Positions 10,241-23,022 are shown, numbered from the stretch's first letter. The stretch: 64,000 nucleotides of DNA from Dugong dugon (GCA_030035585.1 CM057464.1:30025465-30089464), one strand, 5' to 3'. Notes: generated from the letters alone by a model not told the origin. Translations and numbers: made by a program.

Positions 10241-11835
10241 GGGACTTCTGGCCAACAAGGCACTATAGACAGAAGAACCACACCTTCTCTTCACAGGAAA
10301 GACCTGAAAAACTAAGTTTAACAGAGACAAACGTCAATCCTGAAACCCTAAGCATCAAATGAAGGGATGAAGAACTCAACCAAGCAACAAATGGGATGAG
10401 AAACTGACAGAAAACAGAGAGTGAGGAGAGATATGTGTAGAGGCCCTCATCACCTAAGGCCGCACGGATTCACCATCTCGGACTCCTGTCAAAGATTGGC
10501 GAACAGAGACTATGGGAAAGCAGCTTCACAGAGCTTCCAGCAGGAGATAGAACTACAGGTAACCAGTGATATACACTCTCCCACCCCCCACCCTTCTTCA
10601 CACACACTCAGGCTCCTCTGTGTCCTGCAGCCACAGTTGCTTGGCCAGGAGGCACCAGTTACAGCACTGTGCTGCTTGGATTGCACCCACCCAAACTGAC
10701 TGGCTCCCTGAGGGCCATATGCTTGCTGCTGGTATTGCATTTTTCTGTTTCTTTTGGTTTCATCCATATCTCTCATCACCTCCCTCTCCTTTCTCTCAAA
10801 TACCTGACTCCATCTGCCATCTTTGCTTCTTCCTGAAGGGCTGTGAAATGCTGCTCAACTATGGAACTGCTTCCCAGTCTGTGCTGCAAGGCTGGTAGGG
10901 TCTTCAGGGCTATATTCTTGTTTGTTTGTTTTGATTAGTTCTGTTTTGATCCCTTTGTTTGTTTGTTTTCATTTTCCTTTCTCTGCTTCAGCTGTACTGT
11001 ATGGCTTGGGAGCTACTACCTCAGTCTGCCCAGCTGTGCAAGAGGATCCCTGGGGACATTTCCTTTTTTCTCTCTTTTATTTTGTTTGTTTTATTTTCTC
11101 TCTTTCTCCCTTTTTGTCTTTCTTCATTTCTCAGTTTCTGGTCTCTCTATACTCACCTACTCTTCCTGTCTCCTGAATACATGGTGCTGTGTGACACCTC
11201 TACCCCTTCTAGCCAGGCTGTAATTCATGACCTGGGAGCCACTTCCCTAGTTTTTGAAGCCACACTGGTGGGATTGCAGGGGGATTTCCTTTTTTTTTTT
11301 CTTCATTTTTGCTTTTACTGTTTTTTTCCTTTGTGTTTTTCTCTATTTCTCAGTCTCTCATCTCTCCATGCCAATGGCAAGCTCCTTTAGCACTCATTTT
11401 TGTTTGTTTGTTTTTCCCTCCTGTTTTCTCTCTCCTCTCACTCATCTTTTGCATAGCCATCTTAGCTTCAAACGTCACAATCTTCCCCCTCCTTCCTGCC
11501 TACCTGCACTGTGCACTGAACATCACACCCCCAAGCATCGCAGGCACTGCCTACCAGAACTTACCCTGCACTGATTCCCAGCCCGCCCTGTTGGCCCTAG
11601 CACATACCACAAACAACCAATCCCAGCAACTCCCCTTCAGCTGGACCTTCCCTGCTGCACCATACCTGAGTGACTGATCCTGCCCATGGGACAAGGAGGT
11701 GAAAGCTATTGTACCCACAGATGAGCAAACAACAAAGAACGCAAAGCCCACCTGCTCAGACATAACGAAATGAGACAAAAAAGCAGGACAAAACAAACAA
11801 ATCTACAATCAATAAACAAGGAAAATAACTACTGC

Positions 11836-12865
11836 ATGCCATGAAGACAGCAGACAATATCAAATCATATACAAAGACAGGGCAAGATGGTTCCAGTAGG
11901 CATCTAAAAAGAAACACCAGATGACTTTCCAGCAGAAGAAAAAGCACTAGAACCACCTGATAGGGAATTCAGATCTCCAATATTCAGAGCTATCCAAGAA
12001 TTGAAACAAAAAGTAGATAAAAATGAGGAAAAATTAGACAAATTCATGGAAAACACAGAGAAAAAAATGGAATTATTCAGGAAAATATTACAGGAAAAAA
12101 ATCCCAAAATAAATTCATAGCTAGAAATCATACAAAAAAGACAATTAGAAATCAAAATGATAAAGCACAAGATTTTAGAAATGGACAGGGAAGAGCTGAG
12201 GAGCAGTTTTGAAACGATGGAAGACAGGATCAGTGAAATTGAAGACAAACACTTGGAAAAAATCTGTTTGAGGAAAAATCAGAAAAAAGAACGAAGAAGG
12301 ATGAAGAAACACTGAGAATTACGTAGGTTACAATCAAAAGCAAAAATCTGTGAGTGATCAGAGTTCCAGAACAGAGGTAGAAGGCAGAAAACACAGATGA
12401 TCATTGAAGAACTGCTGACAGAAAACTTCCCAATTTCATGAAAGATGAAAAGCAGACCATACAAGAAGCTAATTGAAGCCCATATAGGATAGACTCCAAA
12501 AGAAATCATCAAGGCATATCATAATCACACTAGCTAAAACCAAAGACAAAGAATCCTGAGAGCAGCACAAGAAAATCAAAAAGTCACATACAAAGGAGAA
12601 ACAATAAGACTAAGCTAGGATTATTTGGCAGGAACCATGCAGACAAGAAGACATTGGGATGACATATATAAAAGCTTGAAAGAAAAAGATTGCCACCCAA
12701 AAAGAATATATCCTTCAAAACTCTCACTCAAAAATGATGGTAAAATTAAGACATTTCCAGATAAACAGAAATTAAGGGACTATATAAATCCAAACCAAAC
12801 TTACAGGAATTATTAAAGGGAGTCGTTCAGTCTGAGAACAAACAACATCAGACCACAGGCTGAAT
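11836..12865 (+). pseudogene. L1 ORF1 remnant
   Basis: Starts at the ATG aligned with the intact ORF1 of the element at 51860-60358. The C-terminal domain is visible at 12625-12816 (QTRRHWDDIYKSLKEKDCHP, then FPDKQKLRDYINPNQTYRNY). The coiled-coil region (about 11990-12250) and RRM region are recognisable only in shifted frames. Several stops and frameshifts are present. No functional ORF1p is expected. Confidence 0.75.
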
Positions 12866-13289
12866 CTAGGATGCAGCATCATACCAGCCAGATACCAACC
12901 TAGGAAATGAACTCCCAAGGACTATCCAAAACCACAAGAATTACAACAGGAACCAGAGGGTTAACCTGTAAATGACAACAGCATCAGAACAATAAAAGAG
13001 GGAATAAACGGTGTAGGTATAGAACTTTCGAATGGAGAGGAAGGCAAGGTGATACCAAGTAATAATAGACTGGTGCAAACCTAGGAAGGTAAGGGTAAAT
13101 TTCAAGGTAACCACAAAGAAAGTTAACAAATCTACTCATCAAAAAAAGAAGAAAAACATAAAGTCTCAGTAAAAACAAAATCTGCAAAAAGAAAAGAAAT
13201 GAAAAAAAATCAACAAACAAAAGGAATTCAGCATAAGAGAGTAAGAGGAACAAAGAAAATGTCAGTATCACCAAAAAAAGCACTACAAA

Positions 13290-16200
13290 ATGACAGCAAT
13301 AAACTTACACCTATCGATAATTAAATTGAAAGTAATTGGTCTAAATGCACCCATAAAGAGATTGAGAGTGACAGAATGGATAAAAAAACAGGATCCATCA
13401 ATATGTTGTCTACAAGAGACACACCTTAGAAATAAAGACATAAATTTATTAAAAATCAAAGGATGGAAAAATATCTATCAAGTAAACAACTACCAAAAAA
13501 GAGCAGGAGTGACAATGCTAATCTCAGATAAAATAGACTTTAAAACAAAATCCACCAGAAAAGACAGAGAAGGATAGTAATTAAAGGGGCGATCCATCAT
13601 GAAGACATAACCATAATAAACATCTACACACCCAATAACAGGGCTCCAAAATACAGAAAACAAACTCTAACAACATTGAAAAGATAAATTGAGAGTTCCA
13701 CAATAATAGTAGGAGACTTCAACTCACCACTATTGGCAAAGGACAGAACAACTAGAAAGAAACTCAACCAATATATAGAAAATCTAAAGGGCACAATCAG
13801 CCAACTTGACCTCATAGAGATATTTAGAACACTCCACAATACAGCTGCAAAGTACACATTCTTTTCCAATGCATATGAAAAGTTCTCCAGAATACACCAC
13901 ATCTTAGGCCACAGAGCAACACTCACAAAATCCAAAATATTGAGATTGTCTAAAGTACCTTTTTTGACAACAATGCCATCAAGGTAGAAACTAATGACCA
14001 AAAAAGCAAGGAAAAAAATCAATTACGTGGAAGCTGAATAACACCCTACTTATAAACCACTGAATAATAGAAAAAATCAGAGACAGAATAAAATGATAAT
14101 GAAAATACAACACAAAAAAACCTTGGGACACAGCAAAGGCAGTCCTCAGAAGACAATTTATAGCAATAGATGCACACATCAAAAAAGAAGAAAGGGAGAA
14201 AATCAAAACATTAACCACACAACTCAAACAAACAGAAAGAGAACAGCAAAAAAAGCCCACAGTCACTAGAAAACAGGAAATAATAAAGATCAGAGCAGAA
14301 ATAAATGAAATAGAGAATAGAAAAATAATAGAAAAAATCAACAAAAACAAAAGTTGGTTTTTTGAAAGAATCAACAAACCACCTGCCAAACTGACAAAAG
14401 AAAAACAAGAGAGGATGCAAATAATCCAAATAAGAAATTAAATGGCGGATATTACAACTGACCCAACTGAAACAAGAAGGATCATAACAAAGTATCATGA
14501 AACACTAAACTCCAACAAATTTGAAAACCTAGAGGAAATCAATAAATTTCTAGAAACATACTACCTACCTAAACTAACACAAAGTGATGTTGAAAACCTG
14601 AACAGACCCATAACAAGAGAAGAGATTGAAAAAGCAATACCAAAACTCCCAAGAAAAAAAAGCCATGGGCCACATGGCTTCACTGGAGAATTCTACAAAA
14701 CATTCAGAGAAGAGCTTGTACCAGTGCTACTCAAGCTATTTCAGAGCCTAGAAAAGGAAGCAACACTTCCTAATTCATTCTATAAAGCCAGCATAATGCC
14801 GATACCAAACCAGGCAAAGACACCACAAAAAAAGAAAATTATAAACCAATATCTCTCATGAATACAGATGCAAAATTTCTCAACAAAATTCTAGCAAATA
14901 GAATTCAGCATCACATCTAAAAATAATACACTACAACCAACTAGGATTCATACCAGTTATGCAAGGATAGTTCAACATTAGAAAATCAATCAGTGTAATC
15001 CACCACATAAATAAAAGGAAAGAAAAGAATCACATGATCATCTCAACTGATGCAGAAAAGGCATTCGACAAATTTCAACACCCATTCCTGATAAAAACTC
15101 TCAATAAAATAGGTATAGAAGGGAAATTTCTCAACATAATAAAGGTTATCTATGCAAAACCAATGGTCAACATCATTCTTAATGGAGAGAGGCTGAAAAC
15201 ATTCCCCTTGAAAACAGGAACAAGACAAGGATGCCCTTTATCACCACTCCTATTTAACATTGTGCTAGAAGTTCTAGCTAGAGCAATAAGGCAAGAAAAA
15301 GAAATAAGGGACATCCAGATTGGTAATGAAGAAGTTAAACTGTCCCTGTTTGCAGATGATATGCTACTATACATAGAAAACCCTAAAGACTCCACGAAAA
15401 ATCTACTGGAACTAATAGAAAGATTCAGCAGAGTAGCAGGATACAAGATAAACATTCAAAAATCAGTTGGATTCCTATACACCAGTAAAAAGAACGATGA
15501 AAAGGAGATCAGGAAATGAATACCATTTTCAATAGCCCCTAAAAAGATAAAATACTTAGGAATAAATCTGACCAGGAATGTTAAAGACCTATACAAAGAA
15601 AACTACAAAACACTGCTGCATGAAACCCAAAGGGATCTACATAAATGGAAAAACATACCATGCTCATGGATAGGCAGACTCAACATTGTGAAAATGGCAA
15701 TTCTACCTAAAGCAGTCTACAAATACAATGCAATCCCGATCCAAATACCAACAACATTCTTCAAAGAGATGGAAAAACTAATTATTAACTTTATATGGAA
15801 AGGGAAGAAACCCCGAATAAGTAAAGCACTACTGAAGAAGAATAAAGTTGGAGGACTCACACTACCTGACTTGAGAACCTACTATACAGCTACAGTACTC
15901 AAAACAGCCTGGTACTGGTACAACAACAGAGACATTGACCAATGGAACAGAATTGAGAACTCAGATGTAAATCCATCCACCTACGGTCACCTGATCTTTG
16001 ACAAGGGCCCAAAATACATCAAATGGGGAAAAGACAGTCTTTTTAACAAATGGTGCTGACAAAACTGGATATCCATTTGTAGATAAATGAAACAGGACCC
16101 ATACCTCACATCATATACAAAAACTACTTCAAAATGGATCAAAGACCTGAATATAAAGCCTCAAACTATAAAATTCATAGAAGAAAAAATAGGACCAACA

Positions 16201-17073
16201 CTTCAGGCCTTAATACATGGCATTAACAGGATACAAACCATAAACATCAACACAAAAAACCCAACAGATAAACTAGATAACTGGGATCTTCTAAAAATCA
16301 AACACCTATGCTCTTCAAAAGACTTCACCAAAAGAGTCAAAAGAGAACCTACAGACTGGGAAAAAATTTTTGGACAGTACAAGTCAGACAAAGGTCTAAT
16401 CTCCATAATCTACAAGAAAATCCAACACCTCTACAACAAAAAGACAAACAATCCTATCAAAAAATGGGCAAAGGAAATGAACAGACACTTCACCAAGGAA
16501 GACATTCAAATGGCCAACAGACACATGAAGAAATGCTCGTGATCACTAGCCATTAGAGAAATGCAAATTAAAACCACAATGAGATACCATCTCACCCTGG
16601 CATTACTGGCACGAATCAAAAATACTGGAAATAACAAATGTGGGAGGAGCTGCGGGGAGATGGGAACTCTTATACACTGCTGGTGGGAATGCAAAATGAT
16701 ACAACCATTTTGGAAAATGATATGGCGTTTCCTCAGAAAGCTAGAAATAGACATACCATTCGATCCAGCAATCCCACTCCTAGGAATATATCCTAGAGAA
16801 ATAAGAGTCATCACTCGAATAGACATATGCACACCTATGTTCATGGCAGCATTGCTCACAATAGCAAAACGACGGAAACAACCTCGATGTCCATCAACAG
16901 ATGAATGGATGCACAAACTATGGTACATACACATAATGGGGTACTATGCAACGAGAAAGAACAACAATGAATCTGTGAACCATCTCATAACATGGATGAA
17001 ACTAGAGGACATTATGCTGAGTGAAATAAGTCAATCACAAAAGGACAAATATTGTATGAGACCTCTATTGTAA
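13290..17073 (+). pseudogene. L1 ORF2 remnant (endonuclease-RT)
   Basis: Starts at ATG 13290. The endonuclease N-terminus keeps VIGLNAPIKR and the catalytic-Glu block CCLQETHL (13290-13577), but LNVNG-type Asn is changed (KVIGLN). From 15034 to 17073 the sequence stays in one frame, interrupted only by in-frame stops after 15519, 16059 and 16542. This part holds TDAEKAFDK (RT motif A), [15 protein letters not shown] (motif B), [12 protein letters not shown] (motif C) and the terminal Cys-rich knuckle [18 protein letters not shown]. Upstream, 13578-15033 has frameshifts. It once nicked target DNA and primed reverse transcription. It is now inactive. Confidence 0.85.
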
Positions 17074-17799
17074 AAACCCATGAAAAAATTCATAAGCAAA
17101 ATGTAACAATCCTTGTTGGTTACCAGGGTTGGGGGGGAATACTAAATAGGTAATAGATAAGTGGTAACTTGGGTGAGAGGTGAGATAGTACACAGTACAG
17201 GGGAAACTAACACAACCTGCACAAGGAAAGGTCATGGAGGCCCTATAGATACATCCAAACCCCCCGAGGGACTGAGTTGTTGGACGGAGGGCTCTGGGGA
17301 CCATGGTCTCAGGGAACATCTAGCTCAATTGGCATGCCACTACTTATAAAGATAATGCTCTACATTCTACCTTGGTGAGTAGTGTCTGGGGTCTTAAAAG
17401 CCTATGAGCGGCCATCTAAGATACTCCACTGGTCTCATCCCTTCGGGAGCAAGGGAGAATGAAGAGAAAAGGATTCAACGAAAAGATTAGTCCAAAGGAC
17501 TAATTATCCACAGCTACCAAGGCCTCCACCGGACTGAGTCCAGTACAGCTAGATGGTGCCTGGCTACCACCACTGACTGCTCTGACCAGGATCACAACAG
17601 AGGTTTCTGGACAGAGCTGGAGAAGGATGTAGAGCATAATTTTAACTCCAAAAAAAAAAAAAAAAAAGACCAGATTTACTGGCCTAAAGAATACTAGAGA
17701 AACCTCAAGAGTGTGGCCCCCAGACACCCTTTCAGCTTAGAGGTGAAGTTACCTTCGAGGTTCGATGTTAAGCCTGGGAGTGGACAGCCCAGTAAAACT

Positions 17800-18553
17800 A
17801 AATGGGACTAACGAGGTACAGGAGTCTGGTGACAAGGGCCAGAAGGCAGAGGGGGAGTAGGAAACTGATGATAAGGAACACAAATTGAATAAGGACACTG
17901 TCGATGTATTGTGAGATTGTTGACCACTGTTATAGGGCAACATTTGTAGTAACTATTAAATGGGAGGCTGTTTTGTCCTGTAAGCCTTCATCTTGGGCAA
18001 GAATGGCAGCACAATTGGAAGAGCATAGTCAATATCACTTAAATGTGTAAGTAAAAAGTTTTGAAATGGTGTTAAAATAAAATAAAATAAAATAAAAAAA
18101 CAAATGATACTAAAAAGGTACAGTAGTCCAGTGACAAGGGCCAGAAGACAGAAGGGGACAAGGAAGTCCCCTGGTGATAGGGAACACAAGGTGGAGTAAG
18201 GATATTCTTGATGTGCTGTGAGATTGTTAACCATTGTCATAGGGCAACATGTGTAGTAACTGTTAAATGAAAAACTATTTTGTTCTGTAAGCCTTCATCT
18301 TAAGCGTAGTCAAAATCACTGAACTGTGAATGTAGAAATTTTTGAAGTGGTGTATCTTTGGCTATCTGTATTTTCATCAAAAAAAAAAAAAAAAAGGTTG
18401 AGAATTTAGAGGCTTAATATGTTGTGGGGTTGTTAACCAACGTCATAGAACAACATGTGTACTACTATTTCATGAGAAACTATTTTCTCTGTAAGCTTTC
18501 ACCTGAAGTAAATTAAAATATAAAAACAACAACAACAACAAAAAAAAAAAAAA
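17800..18553 (+). repeat. L1 3' UTR tail module, three tandem units
   Basis: Unit A 17800-18100 and unit B 18101-18394 are about 300-bp duplicates. Each holds 'agtccagtgacaagggccag'-type sequence, then 'attgttaaccattgtcatag' and 'ggcaacatgtgtagtaactg', then 'ctgtaagccttcatct', and each ends in an A-rich tract ((AAAAT)n at 18073-18100; A16 at 18379-18394). Unit C 18395-18553 is a shorter copy with the terminal poly(A). The same three-unit layout occurs at 51860-52640. Two units occur at 23578-24020 and 45242-45690, and one at 19760-19995. Confidence 0.8.
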
Positions 18554-19995
18554 CACAATGAGATACTATCTCACCCAGGCATTACTGGCACAAATCAAAA
18601 AAACTGGAAATAACAAATGTTGGTGAGGCTGCCAGGAGATCAGAACTCTTATGCTCTGCTAGTGGGAATACAAAAGGATGCAACCATTTTGGAAAATGAT
18701 ATGGTGCTTCCTTAGAAAGCTAGATATAGAAATACCATATGATCCAGCAATCCCTCTCCTAGGAATATATCCTAGAGAAATAAGAGCTGTCACATGAATA
18801 GACGTATGCAAACCCATGTTCATTGCAGCATTGCTCACAATAGCAAAAATTTGGAAACAACCTAGATGCCCATCAACAAATGAATGGATAAACTAACTAT
18901 GGTACATACACACAATGGAGTATTACACAAGGGTAAACAAAAATGATGAATCTGTGAAGCATCTCATAACATGGATGAAACTAGAGGACATTATGCTGAG
19001 TGAAATAAGTCAATCACAAAAGGATAAATATTGTATGAGACCACTACTGTAAAAACTTATGAAAAGGTTTACACACATAAAGAAACAATCTTTGATGGTT
19101 ATGAGGGATGGGAAGGGTGGGGGAGAAATACTAAATAGACAACAGACAAGTGGTAACTTTGGTGAAGGGAGAGATGGTACACAATACTGGGGAAGCCAGC
19201 ACAACTTGTACAAGGAAAAGTCATGGAAGCTCCATAGACACATCCAAACTCCCTGAGGGACTGAATTACTGGGAGGAGGGGTGTGGGGACCATGGTCTCA
19301 GGGAACAGCTTATTCAATTGGCATAACATAGTTTATAAAGAAAATGTTCTACATTCTACCTTGGCGAGTAGCATCTGGGGTCTTAAAAGCCTGTGAGCAA
19401 CCATCTATGATACTCCACTGGTCTCACCCATTTGGGAGCAAAGGAGAATGTATAAAACATGATACAAGAGAAAGATTAGTCCAAAGAACTAATGGACCAC
19501 AACTACCACAGCCTCCACCAGACTGAGTCCAGTACAACTAGATGGTACCCGGCTACCACCGCTGATTGCTCTGACCGGGATCACAACAGAGGGTCCCAGA
19601 CAGAGCTGGAGAAAAATGTAGAACAAAATTCTAATTCACAAAAAAAAAACAAGACTTATTGGCCTGAAAGAGACTGGAGAGACCCTGAAAGTATGGCCCC
19701 TAGACACCCTTTTAACTCAGTAATGAAGTCACTCCTGAGGGTCAGGATTCAGTCAAAGATTAGACAGCCCCATAAAACAAAACAAGACTAATGGGGCACA
19801 ATAGCCCAGGGACAATGACTAGAAGGCAGGAGGGGACACAAAAGCTGGTCATAGGGAACTGAAGGTCGAGAAGTGATAGTGTTGACATGTTGTGGTGTTG
19901 TTAACAGATGTCATAAAACAATATGCATACTGTTTAATGAGAAACTATTTGTTCTGTAAACCTTCATCTAAAGTATAATAAAAAAATTAAAAAAG
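18554..19995 (+). mobile_element. L1, 5'-truncated
   Basis: Begins abruptly inside the ORF2 3' part ('cacaatgagatactatctca', equivalent to about 16573 of the neighbouring L1) directly after that L1's poly(A), and ends in an A-rich tail at 19995. The ORF2 end (to about 19051) is broken. The 3' UTR carries a single tail module and a G-rich block at 19105-19123. This is consistent with insertion into the A-tail of the L1 at 10241-18553. Confidence 0.82.
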
Positions 19996-20241
19996 AAACA
20001 AGAGCCAAGAGAACAGTGTGTCCTTTGGACCTGGGGTCCTTGTGCTGAGAAGCTCCTCGTCCAGGACAAGATTGATGACAAGGACCTTCTTCCAGAGCGG
20101 AAAGAGAGAGAAAGCCTTCCCCTGGAGCTGACATCCTGAATTTGAACGTGTAGCCTACTAGACTGTGAGATAATAAATTTCTGTTTGTTAAAGCCATCCA
20201 CTTGCGGTATTTCTGTTATAGTAGCACTAGATAACTAGGAC
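19996..20241 (+). mobile_element. Partial LTR, ERVL-MaLR type
   Basis: Fossil 3' part of the same LTR family as 3164-3554 ('gagagagaaagccttcccct', 'gagataataaatttctgttt', end 'tagataactaggacag'). Incomplete, squeezed between an L1 tail and a 5'-only L1 fragment. Confidence 0.65.
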
Positions 20242-21984
20242 AGCATCTCTTAGGCTTTCTTCAGTTTTTTTTCGTTATTTTTTCTGATAGTTCCCCAAAT
20301 AAATTACTGTTAAGGGATTTGTCCTGTATTTCACTAATTCTTTCTTTCATTGTTTCAATTCTACTTCTATGTCCTTCCATTAAGTTATCTATTTCTGATA
20401 TTTTATTGTTAATCTGAGTTTCTAGTTGCTGTTTTTGTATGATTTCCAATCACATATTTAATTTGACATTTTGTTCCCGTATTGTTTTCCTGAATTCTTC
20501 TATGGTTTTGTCTATGTTTTCCTTGATCTCTTGGAAGACCCTGTATATAAGTCTTTTCAATTCCTTATCCGTCAGTTCCATTACCATCCCTTTATCAGGA
20601 AAGTTTTCTGCCCCTTTATTTTGTCATTTGGTTGAGCCATTTTATCTTATTTCTTTATATGGGTTGATATTGTCTGATATCTCCCAGGCATTAAAGTGTT
20701 GTTTTATTTATGATTTTGTTTTGATTTATTATTGCAGGTGCATCGGGCATGCTTTGGTAATCACTTGTCTGGTGAGACAGAGATGTTCACTTCCTGCCCC
20801 TAGTTGAACAGGGCAATGGTGAGCAGAGCAACCCCTCATCACAGTTCTCTGTACAAGTGAGATAGCTGAGGGAATACTGGACAGGTACTATCCAGTGATA
20901 TGGGAATGCTCACAGTCGCTCACCAGATGGGTGTGCAACAGGCAAGGAGCAAAGTGGGTGTCTGGGGGGAACTGAGGTGCTCCTCCACTGGAGGGGTGGG
21001 ACCATCAGTCAGGGGTATGTAGGGGCTGTCCTTGGTGGGAGAGGTTTGGGACAGTTTCCAGGGGTCACACAGGCACTTTCTCTGATGGGAGATGGTTGGG
21101 GCTAGCAACTGGGGATTACTCAGGCACTTTCTCCAGTGAGGGAGGGGCATGACAGGTGGCTGGGGTTGCATACGTGTTCCCTTTGATGGGGGGAGTGGGA
21201 GAGTGGCTGAGTGTTGCACTGATTCTCTCTCCAGTGGGAGAGAGGTGGAGCTGGTGGCCAGGGGTCACGCTCACTCTCCTGCTTTAGGGAGTGGTGGAGT
21301 GGGCAGCCAGGGGTCATGCAGATGTTATCCTGGGCAGGGGAGGGTTGGGAGGGGTGGCTAGGGATTACACAAATTCTCTCTCTGATGGAGGAGGGCCAGT
21401 GTGGCCAGCCAGGCAGGGGGGAGAGAGAAAAAGAGAGAGAAAATTTTTTCAAAAGGAGAGGGTTCTTCTATTGCTCTGTGCTTACCACTTGCTGTACGAG
21501 TTAGTTACCACTACTGGAGAGTCACTCTATTTCTGGGTCCTGGCTCCCTCCCTACTCTGTGTACACTGGAATCACTGAAGGTCTTGTCTTCCTTCCTGCA
21601 CTTTCCTTCCTTAGTTCTAGTTCATGTCCTGCTCACTTTGCTTCACTCCAGGTAAGTCAACACAGTTTCTTTGTCTCCTGTTGAGAGTTCCATGATGTTG
21701 TCTTCTGGTGCTCCTCACCCAGCAACACTGCTGTCTTTGTCTCAAAATGACCCTGCTCTGCTGGGCTGTCTGGCTTGGCACCTCTACTCCGTATCTCTCC
21801 CCATTTGCTGTTTTTGTTCAGTTTCTTTTTCCAGTTGGTGTTTGATCTACTTCTATAACCTTTCATTTGATGCTCAGGGTTCCAGGGTTGTCATCTGTAT
21901 CTGTTTCACTTCTTTTCTTGAGTCTCTGCTATAGAGGGATGGCATGGTGTGTCTGACTAGGCCACCATCTTGAATCTCCTTCTC
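20242..21984 (-). mobile_element. L1 5'-only fragment (5' UTR plus ORF1 start)
   Basis: On the minus strand the 5' terminus is at about 21984 (complement 'gagaaggagattcaagatgg'). The 5' UTR runs to about 20640 and the ORF1 coiled-coil leader runs to 20242 (open stretch 20261-20449 reads QLETQINNKISEIDNLMEGH). The 3' three quarters are absent and no poly(A) marks the left end, so the piece was cut after insertion. The 5' UTR holds a tandem array at 20957-21408. Confidence 0.8.
20957..21408 (-). repeat. Tandem array of about 50-bp monomers in an L1 5' UTR
   Basis: Nine units start near 20957, 21012, 21061, 21111, 21161, 21209, 21261, 21310 and 21360. Each opens with a 'ggggtcacac' variant (ggggtatgta, ggggattact, ggggtcacgc, ggggtcatgc, gggattacac), contains 'ctttctctgatgggag'-like sequence and closes with 'ggtggcca' or a variant. 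Spacing is 48-55 bp. Lying in the promoter region, it resembles the monomer arrays known from mouse L1, though it is not related to them in sequence. Confidence 0.75.
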
Positions 21985-22894
21985 ATTTTTTCCAACATCC
22001 TGACACTGTGGCTTTGTATAGTCTTTCATGGTTTATTAAGCATCTCAGAAATCTGATGTACTCAAAGTTTATTAATCTTACTCAAGTCATTTTCTCATTT
22101 GGTTTGCAGGGTTTTGTAAATATGGAAACATATTTGTTTATTTACTTAGCTTCAGGCATTTTGTTATTGAGTCATCCCTTTACTAATTCTAATTTGGTCT
22201 AAAAGATTCTTCATACTTATATATTCTTCCTTTTTAGGAAGATAATTATAAAAATCAGCAAACCCATTCTAAAAAGAGGGAAACGTGTTCAGCTTAGAAA
22301 TCACTGCAGCAAAAAAGAATTGTGTTTTTCTTTAAATACCCTGGTTCATTATCTTCAGAGTTGGACCAGATTGTAAATCTCTTCAGTTGTTATTCATGTG
22401 TACAAATCCCCCATTGTATGTTCCGTTGGTTCCTTAGGTGATCCTCCTTCTTTTACTCTTGCAGAGGTGTTTTTTCTTCTCTCCAATCTTTCAAAATTTC
22501 AGTGAAAAATTTAATATTCAAAATTGCCACATGTAAATACAGAATAAAGCTTAATTATTTATCTTTTCCATGGACATTTTAGTAGAATAGTAAGGATTAC
22601 TTCAAAAGAATACTTCTTTAATTTGTGGAATTCTAAGTGCCAGGGGGCAATGAGAGTGTGCTGGGACCATGTGGAGTGACCTGTCTTTCTGTAACTGCTG
22701 ATCTCACACTATGTACTTTTTGTTTACTTGTGAGGCAAGCCTGATTGCCCCATTTGTCCTGGGGTTGATGCCTTGAATTTAGTTTTGAGAAAATAAAAGA
22801 AAATCAGATTTTTATCTTTAAAAACATGTATGAGATAATTAAATCAATTAGCAATATTAAACAATAGAATTATGAAATTGAAAAGTTATCGGAC
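21985..22894. other. Unassigned sequence
   Basis: About 0.9 kb, AT-rich, with no recognised repeat or exon. Confidence 0.4.
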
Positions 22895-23015
22895 CACAAA
22901 TTGTCAGAAAAGGGTTCTAAGCCAAGCTCTTTCTCTGGAAAACTCTATGCATTTTAGCTAGTATCTGGGCATCTCTGAATACATTTCCTCATTCTTCAAA
23001 TGAAGACGCTAGACT
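22895..23015 (+). repeat. MIR SINE relic
   Basis: 'gtatctgggcatctctgaat' followed by 'acatttcctcattcttcaaa' is the MIR core order ('...gggcaagtcacttaacctctctgagcctcagtttcctcatctgtaaa'). Confidence 0.5.
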
Positions 23016-23022
23016 GAATAAT

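Larger units (their letters stand above)
10241..18553 (+). mobile_element. Full-length L1 (decayed), with triplicated 3' tail
   Basis: About 8.3 kb. The 5' end is 'gggacttctggccaacaagg'. The T-rich 5' UTR runs to 11835, ORF1 is 11836 to about 12865, an inter-ORF spacer of about 420 nt follows, ORF2 is 13290-17073, and the 3' UTR is 17074-18553, ending in (CAA)n plus A13. Both ORFs are broken. The 5' terminus no longer shows the aaGATGGcg motif kept in other copies. The 3' UTR structure is the same as in the younger minus-strand L1 at 51860-60358, so both belong to one subfamily. Confidence 0.88.

Noticed and set aside
10959-11390. Hydrophobic 143-codon open frame as a membrane protein
   Set aside because: It lies in the T-rich L1 5' UTR, which yields Phe/Leu-rich frames by composition. 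The equivalent region of the L1 at 37634 gives similar but non-conserved frames.
20957-21408. CRISPR-like array
   Set aside because: The units are degenerate and contiguous, with no constant repeat and variable spacer pattern, and the context is a mammalian L1 5' UTR.
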